Source: Neoceratodus forsteri (taxonomy: Eukaryota > Chordata > Ceratodontiformes > Ceratodontidae). From it: a stretch of DNA of 64,000 bases. The position numbers were made by a program, and so were the translations under genes. Each line of letters begins with the position of its first letter. Position 1 is the stretch's first letter. The DNA lies in the NCBI GenBank assembly GCA_016271365.2, contig CM057449.1, positions 1,568,806,501-1,568,870,500 on the forward strand, written 5' to 3'. Positions 52,900 through 62,951 of the stretch are shown in pieces. Below the pieces are notes generated by a model that ran no database searches, was not told the origin of the DNA, and saw only the letters and a program-made list of their open reading frames with translations.

Positions 52900-53228
52900 C
52901 ACTGGCAGTCTTACTATACCTGTCACCTGTGAACCTGTCATGTTGTAGGAATGCAGGCATGACTGTGTTGCATGGAATGTGCTCCACATTTATTCTAATA
53001 AATATTAGTATGCCAACATTTCTAGGGGACAGATTTGAATGTCTTTCCTGCACAATGACCACCGCCGTATTGAATACCATCTCCACCCTGACACTCAAGG
53101 GTGGGCAGCTCAGGTATTTGACTGCTACCAAGGTCAGTTCTGGCCAATCAATGACCTTGCTATTCCAGTAGAGCAAGAGCTCTTCCATGATGGCAAGGTG
53201 CCTAATGTCTGCAATTCTACTGTCTGAT
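52900..53228 (-). pseudogene. hAT transposase C-terminal dimerisation domain
   Basis: The frame 53188-52892 reads EELLLYWNSKVIDWPELTLV, AVKYLSCPPLSVRVEMVFNT and VQERHSNLSPRNVGILIFIR then IN. This is the hAT dimerisation motif: YW...WPxLxxxAxxYLxxPxxSVxxExxFxxA...R..LxPxxVxxLxFxxxN. hAT transposases cut out and reinsert DNA elements by DDE chemistry and act as oligomers through this domain. Upstream parts of the same protein lie at 55240-55370, 60346-60690 and 62952-63630. Confidence 0.85.
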
Positions 53229-53366
53229 CAAAGGGGATAAGGGGAAGTGTGTGGAGGAGGACCAAGGAAAAGCATCTATCCTAAATAGATACTTCTGTTC
53301 AGTATTTACTGAGGAGAAGATAGGGCAGGGCCCACAGCTCAGCACCATGGACACGGGGGGAGGGAG

Positions 53367-55110
53367 GTGTGCACAAGTCCTTTCACAAAAGAAAGGGTCC
53401 TACTAGAGCTCACTAAGCTCAGGTTGGTCAAGGCAATGGGACCTGATGGCATACATCCCAGGGTACTAAAGGAGCTAAGGGTGGAACTAGTAGAGCCATT
53501 ATCAGAACTGTTTAGTGAGTCTGTGAGCACAGGAGAGGTCCCAGTAGACTGGATAAAGGGCTCATGTGATCCCGCTTCACAAGAGTGGCAGCAGGGAAGA
53601 GGTGGGGAACTACAGACCAGTCAGTCTTACCTCAGTAGTGGGCAAAATTATGGAGGCACTCCTTAAGGAAAGGATAGTACAACACCTGGAATCCATAGGA
53701 GCACAGGATCCAAGACAGCATGGGTTTACAACAGGAAGGTCCTGTCAAACTAATCTCATAGATTTCTTTGACTGGGTAACCAGAGTGGTGGACCAAGGGG
53801 GTGAAGTTGATGTTGCCTACCTTGACTTCAGCAAAGCTTTCAATACTGTTCCACATAGAAGATTGATTAATAACCTAGGTAGGCTTGGGGCGGGTCAGAA
53901 GTTGGTCAACTGGGTGGCAAACTGGTTGGCAGGAAGAAAACAGAGAGTGGTGGTAAATGGTATTTTTATTTTTTATTTTAGTCTTTGATAACTGGGTAAG
54001 GCCCACTAGGCACAAGTGCCTGTTTTCAGGGGCAACCTGGGAGCACTGGGCATGTAAGTGACTTGCTCGGAGTCACACAGTATGCAGGTGGAGGTCATAA
54101 GAATCAAACCCAGGTCTGGTCTGCTGGATGTACCAAGCTTGTTCACAGCTCATTAATCTAACCTGTAGGCTATACAGCCAGCTCTATACAGTCAGAAGAG
54201 ATGCAAGTCACAAGTGGGGTACCTCAGAGATCAGTCCTGGGACCAGTCCTCTTCAATATCTTCATCAGTGACATTACAGATGGACTGGAGGGTAGGATTT
54301 GCCAGTTTGCAGATGACACCAAGATCTGCAAGAGAGTAGATGATCCAGATGGAGTGGGTAGAAAGAAAGGAAATCTGGATAAACTGGCAAAATGGTCTGA
54401 AGAGTGGCAACGGGGGTTTAATGCAAAGAAGTACAAGGTCATGCACATAGGGAAGAGAAACCCTGAAGCTACCTATAGGTTGGGAGGGGAGTTGCTGGCA
54501 ATCACAAGGGAAGAAAGAGACCCGGGCATTATCATCATCACAGATGACCTGAATTCATCCAAGCAGACCACTAAAGCAGTAGATAAGGCTAGTGGGATGT
54601 TGGGGTGTCTTAGTAGGGGTATCACAAGTCGTAAGAGGGAGGTAATAATCCTTCTTTACAAGACACTGGTTAGGCCTCATCTGGAGTATTACGTACAGTA
54701 CTGGAGGCCGCACCTGCACTAGGACATTAACAAAATAGAGGCAGTCCAGAGAAGGGCAACCAAAATGGTACAGGGACTGCATCAGAAAACGTATGAGGAC
54801 AGATTAATGGAGCTCAATATGTATACCCTAGAGCAAAGGAGGGAGAGAGGTGATATGATCGAAACATTCAAACATCTTAAGGGCATTAACAAGGTGAAAG
54901 AGTCTAACATGTTTCAATATAAGAAACATAGCAGGACAAGAGGACACAGCATGAGATTAGAGGGAGGTCGATTAAGGGGTAATGTGAGGAAGTTCTTTTT
55001 CACATAAAGGGTGGTGGATGCATGGAATGGCCTACCTCATGAAGTGGTGGATAGGAATACAGTGCATGACTTCAAACAGGCATGGGATAGGCATAAGGGA
55101 GCACTACAGA
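53367..55110 (+). pseudogene. CR1-J reverse transcriptase, interrupted
   Basis: Frames in order: TKERVLLELTKLRLVKAMGP and DGIHPRVLKELRVELVE (53367); NYRPVSLTSVVGKIMEALLK, QTNLIDFFDWVTRVVDQGGE and VAYLDFSKAFNTVPHRRL (53566-53988, motif A intact); after the [22 protein letters not shown] (motif B with Gly to Arg) and [22 protein letters not shown] at 54306-54317. TAG at 54720 and TAA at 55005 then break the C-terminus. Confidence 0.8.
53964..54184 (-). mobile_element. CORE/MIR-type SINE in CR1-J RT
   Basis: Reverse-strand copy of the SINE at 47667: head block GCCTACAGGTTAGATTAATG, B box CCTGGGTTTGATTC, core GTGTGACTCCGAGCAAGTCA, and tail CCTGAAAACAGGCACTTGTG then CCTAGTGGGCCTTACC. The CR1 reading jumps cleanly from NGI (VVVNG at 53960) to QSEEMQ (54190) across it. 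No long target duplication is visible. Confidence 0.85.
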
Positions 55111-55233
55111 TGAGTATGAATGAATAGGCCAGTGACAGAGTAAACGCCTATGCCACATTCATAAGGTAGAAAAAATGGTCAGACTAGATGGGCCTTGTGG
55201 TCCTTATCTACCATCAACTTCTATGTTTCTATA

Positions 55234-55370
55234 TTTCTCCTTCTCCTTTTCCTCCACATCTTCAATTTCAACTTGGCACAAAACATCTCAAAGTAGATTT
55301 GTGGTTATTTTTTCTGTTACCTTGTATATTTTATCAGCCCGTTTACCATGTCAAGTGGTAGCAAAGAACA
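55234..55370 (-). pseudogene. hAT transposase linker piece
   Basis: The reverse strand reads TNLL then a stop and DVLCQVEIEDVEEKEKEK, resembling the acidic 'SLWDxFDEIVEE' linker that precedes the hAT dimerisation domain. Short and broken, so support comes mainly from its position between the other hAT pieces. Confidence 0.45.
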
Positions 55371-55505
55371 GTTACATAAGAACGTACCATAACAGCAGAT
55401 CTTTGAGAAAATCTCTTGTAGCAGGTTACACCTTAGGAACTATAGCCATTGGGTACCAGGACCACACAGAAACATTTTTGCTAGCTGTCTAACTGGGGCC
55501 CTGCA
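55371..55505. repeat. DIRS-4 terminal repeat, low-coordinate end
   Basis: CCTTAGGAACTATAGCCATT through GCTAGCTGTCTAACTGGGGCC is the inverse of 60228-60300. The outermost 60 bp is inverted in the internal region at 55735-55790. Confidence 0.75.
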
Positions 55506-55734
55506 GCAACGTCATCATGGCGTCCTCCCTATATAGCTATGGAAGGCTCCATGCCCTCCTCAGTTCCCTGCCGTAGACCACCCATGGAGGACACACTCCC
55601 AAGGGAACTGAGGGTGAGCTAGAGAGACCAGCCAGAAAGAGCGTGTAAGGCAGAAGGCACACCATCCTGGAAAAGGAGAGGACAGGAAAGGAGGAATGCA
55701 GAAGCAATGGGGAGGTGGGTGAGACAGCATGACC

Positions 55735-55850
55735 TGCTGCAAGAGATTCTCTCGAAGATCTACTGTTACTGTAAGTTCTTACGTAACTGTTCCATCTTCT
55801 TCAAGGATATCTCTTGCAATAAGTCACGCTCAGGTATAAGTCCCAAGCAG
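55735..55850. repeat. DIRS-4 internal complementary region, intact
   Basis: CTGCAAGAGATTCTCTCGAA (55736-55755) to TCTTACGTAAC complements the left end. CATCTTCTTCAAGGATATCT (55793-55812) to AGTCACGCTCAGG complements the right end. The halves adjoin near 55788, giving the undisturbed form of the region that is split in DIRS-2. Confidence 0.8.
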
Positions 55851-55919
55851 TACTGCAGAGGAAAAACAGTCTGGGCAGTTGGAAGGCAATGACCTATGAA
55901 AGAAGTTCCTGTAGCACTA

Positions 55920-57561
55920 CTAGGCCCAAATCTGCTCTCTTTCTAGAAGTGATGTCCAGACTGTAGTGCCTAGTGGAAGTGTGGGCAGTAATTCAACTGG
56001 CAACAGCAGGGATCTCCACTGCTGAGATTCCTCTGAAACAGGCAACAGAAGTGGCCATGCCGCTAATAGAGTGGCTAGAAGTGGGCAAGCCAGGATTTTT
56101 TCACTTAGAGCCATGCCAGTGCCGAACCAGTGGTCTGGCTTGACTGCGAGCCAAACATGAGTTGAGCTCTGGCTACTACAAGCTGTTTTCTGTATAGGAG
56201 TGGAACATTTCAGACACTATACTAGCTACTCAGGCTGACAAAAATGCTTACTTTGACCGTAACTGGTTGAGCTTGACCTTGGCTCTCAATTTCTGACAAA
56301 GGGCAAACTGAGCTGAGCCAGGTAGTAATCTTGAGCGAGGCTCAAGCTGCTCTGGCTTGCCCAGCTATAAGAGTGGCCCTTAACAGCCCCAGGAAGTTCC
56401 TTACCATATTTCCTATATCAGAAAATAATACAGTTGGCCAACCATTTGGACAGACACTGTTTAGAAACTGGTACACCCTCTTTCTCAGGGGTGAAAGAAA
56501 CAAAGAGCTGCAAGGACTTGCTGCAGTACTTTGTGAAATAACATAAAATCTGAATATTCTATGCACATCCATAGTATGGAGCAATGCATTCCCTGGACTG
56601 ACATGCTCCGGATAATAAACAACTAGGCGGGTGGTTTGATTCAGATTGAATTCAGACACCACCTTTGGCAAAAACTTAGGGTTAGTACGCAAAGACACCC
56701 TGTCTTTGTGGAAAATCAAATATGGCTGCTCACATATCGTGCCTGAAGCTCACAAATCCTATGAGCAGAGGCAATAGCAACTAAAAATAACACTTTCCAG
56801 AAAAGAAAGCGTAGATCGCAAGTCATGGCAGGATCAAGAGGAGCCAAAGCAAGTTTCTCCATAATGAAATTCAAGTCCCAGGCCATGACTGGGTTACAGA
56901 TGGGAGACTTTAAGTGCAGGATGCTTCTCAGAAAGGTACAGGCAATGTCCAATTGGGCTACTGTACAACCTTCAGTGGGCACATGGAAGACTGATATGGC
57001 AGACAAGTGCACCTTTAGCAAAGAATACTTCAGGTCAGCATCTCACAAGGACAACAAGTACTCTATAATCTGGTTCACCAGGCCAAGATGATGGGAAGCC
57101 ACCCACAAAGCAAAGCGCCTCCATTTCATGGAATAAGTCACCCTGGTGGAAGGCTTTCTTGTAGCTACCAGGACATCAGCCACTGTAGAAGAGACACCAA
57201 ACCTTGCAATGGCTACATCTTCAGGAGCCAGGCATGCAGGTGAAGAGACTGGAGATTTGGATGGATATGGGTCCCCCGATCCTGTGACAGCAAGCCCGAG
57301 CATAGGGGAAGTGGCACTGGAGGCTCCACTACTAACTGTTGCAACAGTGGAAACCAAATCTGCCAAGGCCATAAGAGAGCCACCAGAATCAGGATGGTGC
57401 CCTCCATCTGGAGTTTGATTAGCACTCTCTAAATCAGAGGAAAGGGAGGGAAGGCATAAAGTCACCTCACTTTCCAAGAGAGGGACAATGTGTTTTGCCA
57501 GTAAACACCAGGCCTGGATCAAGCAAGTAAAAAATTGGCAGTTTTGCATTGAGTGGGACAC
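55920..57561 (-). pseudogene. DIRS-4 tyrosine recombinase, frameshifted
   Basis: 57561-57043 frame: VADVLVATRKPSTRVTYSMK, then WRRFALWVASHHLG. 57021-56716 frame: HLSAISVFHVPTEG and FLVAIASAHRICELQ, with the first catalytic Arg present. 56719-56342 frame: FHKDRVSLRTNPKFLPKVVS; its C-terminal end is out of frame. The nucleophile Tyr is in RHYSLDI at about 55970, another frame. All motif positions can be found but in at least four frames. Confidence 0.75.
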
Positions 57562-57631
57562 ACAAAGGTCCAGCTCTGTGCAACCCTACCTGTCGAACAG
57601 GTTCTCTACCACTCAGGTGAGCAGTTCCCAT

Positions 57632-57994
57632 TCATGCATTCTGGACTGCGACCTGCTTAGCTTGTCTGCCAGAATGTTTTGGACACCTAGAACATGGATG
57701 GCCAATAGTTCGAGGCTGTGTTCCAGAGTCCAGTACCACACCCCTCGTCACCTCTCCGCACAGGAGGTAAGAGTGGGTGCCCCCTTGCTTGTTGATGTAG
57801 TGCACCACACTGATATTGTCTGTCTGCACTAGCAGAGGGCCCGGGGACATGTGACACTGGAAAGCCTTCAGGCCATAGAGAACAGCTCTCATCTCGGGGA
57901 CATTGATGTGGAGTGAAGTCTCAAGCAGAATCCACATCCCCTGAGTCTGGTAAGGACCCAGATGAGCGCCCCAGCCCATCCCCAAGGCATCCAT
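57632..57994 (-). pseudogene. DIRS-4 RNase H
   Basis: The open frame has MDALGMGWGAHLG (first Asp), INVPEMRAVLYGLKAF (Glu) and LLVQTDNISVVHYINKQGGT (second Asp). The three catalytic residues are kept; the C-terminal part is frameshifted (FHVLGVQNILADKLSR reading at about 57690). Confidence 0.75.
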
Positions 57995-58763
57995 TATGAG
58001 GATCTAATGAGGGGAGGATAAGAGGAAAGGAACCCCCTTTGGGCAAATGTCTGGTTTCCATCCACCACAGGAGAACCTTCTTGACCAGCAAAGAGCCAAG
58101 AATTATCTGCTCCAGATCACTGGTCTGCTGATCCCACTGTACCCTCAAAGCCCACTGAGGAATGCACATGTGTAGCCTCACCAGGGGAATGGTGGCAATG
58201 GCTGCAGCCATCAGGCCCAGCAATCTGAGGTATGTCCTGGCTGTGACATACCAGCTGTGATAGATTTCCTGGGTCTGCGCTGTCTGAGGGCAGAAAGGCA
58301 GAAACCTGGCCCATGTCCAGTATAACTCCTATGCACTAGAGATGCCGGACAAGTATCAGTACTGACTTGGACAGGTTGACTGTGATCCCAAGTGGCTGAA
58401 TAATTGCAAGAGATGCGTCAGGATCAAGGACAGTTGTTCTTTGAACCAAGCTTTGAGCACCCAGTCATCCAGATAGGGAAAGACGTAGAGCCCCTCCCTC
58501 CTGAGGGCTGCTGCCACTACAGTTAGGCATTTGGGATGATCCGAGGCACCAAAGACAAGCCAAAAGGGAGGACTCTGAACTGGTAGTGCTCTCTTTGAAA
58601 CAGGAACCTGAGATACTTCCTGTGGAGAAGGCAAACCTTGATATACAGGTATGCGTCCTCCATATCTAGGGAGCAGATCCAGTCTGAGGGGAGGAGAATC
58701 CATCTGGCAGGTCCAGGTAATCCGCCATGTTCCTCCGAGTAATGTCCTGCTCTGCAGCATCAA
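57921..58763 (-). pseudogene. DIRS-4 reverse transcriptase, N-terminus deleted
   Basis: Frame 58763-58356 carries a palm start in a shifted frame (LDMEDAYLYIK at about 58650), then REGLYVFPYLDDWVLKAWFK with an intact Y-L-D-D. The LPFGLSSAP block is altered (FWLVFGASDHPK). Compared with DIRS-2, about 1.2 kb covering the Gag C-terminus and RT fingers is missing, with Gag joined to RT at about 58700. Confidence 0.7.
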
Positions 58764-60010
58764 ACCCCATAGCTGACTTCAGTTGTTGCATCACTGCTAT
58801 GAAGGATGGGTCATCCAGAGGGGACCGTGGGGTGTATTTGGAGGAGTCCTCCCCTGCTGAGGAAACAGTAATGGTGCTAGAGGGGGTTCGGGCCCTGGTA
58901 CCCTCATCCTCCTTGTCGGGTAGCAAGAAGTCAGAGTGATAGTCATCATTGTCCCCTGGCTCAGACATGGGCACCAAAGAAATCAATGACCATGATGGGG
59001 GTGGTCACGATAATGTCTGGTGGGATGGTGCCAGTGCTGGCCAAGAAGGTCCCACCAGTGATGGGCCCTATGGTGGGGCAACTCCCTGTATGAGTCCCAC
59101 ACTGAGGAAAGGAGGGCCTGGACATCAATGGTCACTGGCATCAACAGGGAGCCCTGTGGCAGTGAAGGGAGGCATTGAGGCCCTGGCATCAGCAGGGAGG
59201 GCAGAAGTAGTGATAAGATGGGGGCAGGTTGAGGGACCAGCTAAGGAACCTGCATCTCTGACGTTGAAGGAATGGTCAGGGACATCAGCTGAAGGGGTCT
59301 GAAGCCTGACAATGCATGACCATCACCTGCCACCAGTGGTGCTCCCTGTCTGTAGCCCCTGGGGAGACAGAGGAGCATTCAGCAGGGGTGGATGCATTGG
59401 CAGGGGTAAGGAAAACCCCAAAAATAATGGGCCAGTGTGTACTGCCAGAGTCCCTCCTGTGGCCAACAGGATGAGGGAGACAGTGGGAATCTTTGGTGGG
59501 AAAAGGGATAGGCCCACTGATGATGAACCAATGGCAGGCTGAGGAGCTCCAGTGGGAAAGGCTGCCAAGGCTGACCCTGTAGCAGAGAGGGTATGGGCAG
59601 CAGCAGGAGTCACTGCCAGTCTGGGTGATGACTCCGTAATGGCCAGCATTGGGTGCATCAACCAAAAACATTCCTGGGAGGACCTGTCATTCTCCCAGTG
59701 GTGGTGCTTCCCCAATGACTTGTCCTAGGCCTTGGCAGAATAAGACCTCAAAGATAGTGATGGGAAAGCAGAAGAGCTCCTAGCCCGAAGCTCCTTTTCC
59801 AAGGTGGTGACCTTCAGCTCCATAAGGAAGGACTTTAACTCTTTCTGGTGATGCTGCAGGGGAGCCTGATTGAAGCAGTGGGAAATCTCACAGGCCTTAA
59901 TGTCATGGTTGGTGCTGAGGCAGCAGACGCAGGCCTCATGGTAGCCCTTATCGTAGATCTTCTGTCTGCAGCTTCAGTGACAGAAACGATTATCAGATCC
60001 ACTTGGCATA
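58666..60010 (-). pseudogene. DIRS-4 Gag-like N-terminal region
   Basis: Frame 58986-58666 reads PGDNDDYHSDFLLPDKEDEG, SSKYTPRSPLDDPSFIAVMQ and QLKSAMGFDAAEQDITRRNM, close to DIRS-2 Gag at 5330-5580. Upstream frames (59715-58983) are low-complexity Pro/Ser-rich. The rest of Gag is deleted. Confidence 0.6.
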
Positions 60011-60227
60011 AATGAAAGGAAAAGGGGAATCACTTTGTGGGAAAAAGTGACTGAAGAACTAGGGTGAGAAAATAAAACATGGAATATTCTGGAAAACGAC
60101 AGTTGATTTAAGCAATGGTGCTCCATGGAGTCTGAAGTGCGATGGTCAACAGCAGGAAAAAAACTGAGGAGGATGTGGGGCCACCCACGGCTATATAGGA
60201 TGGATGTCAGTGTGATAATGTACCAAG

Positions 60228-60345
60228 GTGGCCCCAGTTAGACTGCTAGCAAAAATGTTTCCATTTGGCCCTGGTGTCTGATGGCTATAGTTCCTAAGGT
60301 GTGACTTGCTGTAAGAGATATCCTGGAGGAAGATCACCCAGTCTC
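60228..60345. repeat. DIRS-4 terminal repeat, high-coordinate end
   Basis: Contains CCAGTTAGACTGCTAGCAAA (60234-60253), GATGGCTATAGTTCC (60280-60294) and TGTAAGAGATATCCTGG, the inverse of the low-coordinate end and of the internal region. Confidence 0.75.
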
Positions 60346-60690
60346 TGTTCACTTTCATGTTCTGCCTTGCATAACTTTGTCTTTAATATCTGTGCCCCAT
60401 GTAACTATCTTATTAGAAGATCACTTAAAGTTTGGACCTGATAACGTCCACCTTCAGATATTGCTGACAGGCCCTGTTTATATCATAGGTCCAGCATGGC
60501 AGCAATCTCAAAATCTGCAGACTGCAGATTGCAAGAAATATGACGATTACAGTCCACGAGCACGTGTTCCATTAAGGCACAGTTTCCTGCATCACCTTCT
60601 GCCTCCAACACCTGCTGTACATTCAACTGTGGAGAACAAGGAAACAGGTGCACTCAGGACAGGGTCTGTTGGTGCAAACCAGGGTAGCTA
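60346..60690 (-). pseudogene. hAT transposase piece with LLDPRYK-like block
   Basis: The reverse strand reads CALMEHVLVDCNRHISCNLQ, then SADFEIAAMLDL, a stop and YKQGLS. hAT transposases have an 'xIAALLDPRYK' block before the acidic linker. Its place between the core piece (62952-63630) and the linker piece (55234-55370) fits one protein. Confidence 0.55.
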
Positions 60691-60805
60691 GCCCAAAAGT
60701 ATGAACTGAAAAGTAGAGGGGATGCACTCATAGGAAAAACGCCACTAAAGATAGCTGTTCAAAAATGTATTCCAGTGTGTGGAGGACGCTGAAAAACAGC
60801 CCCAG

Positions 60806-60835
60806 CACTTCGACTGACAAGGTCTTCCTCAGCGG
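60806..60835 (-). other. Possible degenerate hammerhead ribozyme core
   Basis: On the reverse strand CTGAGGA (60832-60826), a short GAC...GTC stem and GAAG (60811-60808) resemble the hammerhead core CUGANGA - stem II - GAAA. Hammerhead motifs are known in the pLTRs of Penelope-like elements. The GAAA is GAAG here, so self-cleavage is doubtful. Confidence 0.4.
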
Positions 60836-61821
60836 GGCATGTCACAGACTGGTATCCCATCCATATTTATACTAGTATTTGGTCACATGATATAATTAAT
60901 TGATTAATAAACATAATTTAAAATGCAAAAACACAAACAAAAACAAAACATCACTTTGCATATCTGACCATTACAAACTTATTTAAACATCTTAGAATAC
61001 TATAACATTTGTGTTAAATGGAAAAAATGGAGAGAAATAGTTTCTTATAACAAGTCATAGTTCTTTAGCACTTTTTGAAATTTTTTATAAAAAAAATTTA
61101 AATATTAAACATCAAATATTCTCTAACTAGATTTTTTTTTTTTCGTTCCTATTAACTTAAATCACTTAACAGCAATCGAGTATGAACTGTTTTCAAAGGA
61201 CAAAATAAAATTGATAATAGTTAATAACAGAGATATGACATAGACATTGTTATTGAGAGGCACATACTCTTAATTTTCAAAATTCTCAAAATTCTCACAT
61301 GGTTGCCTGTTTCCAATTAATTTATTAAGAAACTGGTAATGTCTATTTTATTAATAGACAATAGAAAATAAAGAATAAAAACTAAGAAACAAATGGGAAG
61401 GGAAAATTCCTGGGTTACCAAAGGAACCATTCATGATGTGTGTAGAGTACAAAAGATATATAAAACAATACCAGGGGTTTGTACTAGACCTAATCATAGT
61501 GTGCATAGGACCTGAAATAGAGTACAGTGATTCAGAACCATTTGTCATCGTCTTCTAGAATATATAAGACAAACTCTCAACAAAAATTAGCATCCATTTT
61601 AGTTATATACATAGCAATATACATATAAATAGAAATGTCTACCTGATTAAGAGCAATGGCAGACCAAAAGGTCACCAAACATACTCTATATCAGAAATTA
61701 GTCAAATAATATAATATTGAATAAGTAAATCAACTAAATCAAAAATTTAGCAGAAATTGAGGATGGGAACGGCTACCTAGCAATGTACCACCAAAATAAT
61801 TATTTTTAGTTAATTTTGGTT

Positions 61822-62461
61822 TTAATTATTTTTAAGATATGGTCTATAGTCTATTTCTTCATTAATTCCTCTGGGACTAAAGGCCCCCAGAGTAGAAATC
61901 CACCTGCTTTCTTTTTTCTCCATGAGATTTACCCTGTCACCCCCTCTGGGCAAAAACGGTATCTGTTCCAAAGCAATGAATTTAAGCCCGACCGGGCTAG
62001 AACAGTGGGCTATGGCAAAATGTGCACTAATGGCATTTTCCAGGATTCTATTAATGATGGCTATAATGTGTTCCTGGATTCTAACTTTTAACATGCAGGT
62101 TGTCAGTCCCACATATTGTAGCTCACATGTGCACCATACCACGTATACTACAAAAGTACTTCAGCAGGTGATAAATTGTTTCATTTTTACAACCTTATTG
62201 TGCACATGTGGCATAGTCATTTGATGTATATTTGCAGATGTTACAAAATCCACACCGAAAAAAGCCCTCTGGTCTCTGTGGTAGTCAATTCCTTGGTACA
62301 TCAGTCCTACAAAAATGACTGCTAGTAAGCATGTCCCCCAAGCTTTTTCCTTTTTGGAATGTCATTCTGGGTGTATGACCAATTATTGGTCCAAGCTGTA
62401 CATTCAATCGTGTCTGCTTTAGCACTTGTAGAAGTGGTATGGCCTGACTGATACAGGCAAT
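61822..62461 (-). pseudogene. Penelope-like GIY-YIG endonuclease region
   Basis: The 62554-62285 frame ends GPIIGHTPRMTFQKGKSLGD. The reading continues, broken by a stop, EGFFRCGFCNICKY (Cys-rich linker), then frame 62142-61822: CTCELQYVGLTTCMLKVRIQ, EHIIAIINR, FLPRGGDRVNLMEKKESRWI and LGAFSPRGINEEIDYRP. This is the Penelope GIY-YIG layout: YVGxTxRxLKxRIxEH, a distal R-G-G-D-R and E-x-x-W-I, then a P-x-G-(L/I)-N-E. The Arg of TxR is Cys here, which may impair it. Confidence 0.8.
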
Positions 62462-62951
62462 GTCTACAGAAACATAGACAGTGATGACAGAAAAAGACCA
62501 ATGGTTCATCAAGTCTTCTCTGAGACCCTCTATAACCCCATGGCTTAGCGTCAATACATGGTTTTAACCCTTCCCCAACAGCCTCCGTATTCCTTACCCT
62601 GGATTAATCACTACAAGACAGCACTGTTCCTTTTGCTTTGTCCTAAGCCTGTTTGAAGCCCCTCACTGTTTTAGCTCCAACCACTTCTGCCACCAGGCAG
62701 TTCTGCAGTTCCACCACCCTTTTAGTAAAATAATACTTCTTCACATCCCTTCTGAACCTTCCCCCTGTCACTTTCCAGTTGTGCCCTCCTGTTGTTGAAC
62801 TGGTGCTCCTGCTAAATAGTTCCTAGTAGTTCACCTTTTTATTCCTCTCAGAATTTGAAGATTTCTATCATATCCCCGGTCTCGAGTGAGTACCTGTTCA
62901 ATGCTCTTAGGTGCTCCTCATAGGACTTCCCTGCTGGTTCTGAATCATCTC
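62462..62951 (-). mobile_element. CR1-I LINE 3' end
   Basis: Reverse-strand CR1 terminus starting ACAGAAACATAGACAGTGAT (62466-62485). The coding residue reads WKVTGGRFRRDVKKYYFTKR and VVELQNCLVAEVVG (about 62785-62690), the RT C-terminus. Truncated at about 62951, where hAT coding begins. Confidence 0.7.

Larger units (their letters stand above)
53229..55233 (+). mobile_element. CR1-J LINE nested in the hAT element
   Basis: A ~1.8-kb CR1 (without the SINE), 5'-truncated before RT, with the full 3' end TTATCTACCATCAACTTCTA then TGTTTCTAT at 55233. Its protein shares MHIGKRNPEATYRLGG with CR1-B, so both are one subfamily. A CORE-SINE (53964-54184) is inserted in RT. Confidence 0.8.
55371..60345 (-). 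mobile_element. DIRS-4: DIRS element with internal deletion
   Basis: A ~5.0-kb element of the DIRS-2 subfamily. Left end GTTACATAAGAACGTACC (55371), right end about 60345. Its ITRs share GGAACTATAGCCAT and neighbouring blocks (55436 and, inverted, 60285). The reverse strand has Gag, RT (N-terminal part deleted), RNase H, YR, then the internal complementary region at 55735-55850. The RT keeps YLDDW. Frames are broken elsewhere. It sits between two hAT transposase pieces. Confidence 0.85.
60691..62461 (-). mobile_element. Penelope-like element, 3' part
   Basis: Reverse strand. The coding end (about 62461-61822) holds the Cys-rich connector and the GIY-YIG endonuclease. An AT-rich region follows, and at 60700-60890 a pLTR-like end with the CCGCTGAGGAAGACC...GTCGAAGTGCTGG signature of Penelope elements. 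The RT part is absent. It lies inside the hAT remnant and its 5' side adjoins CR1-I. Confidence 0.75.

Noticed and set aside
53039..53227. Plus-strand 62-codon ORF over the hAT region
   Set aside because: It is a shadow of the reverse-strand hAT dimerisation domain, which has clear family motifs.
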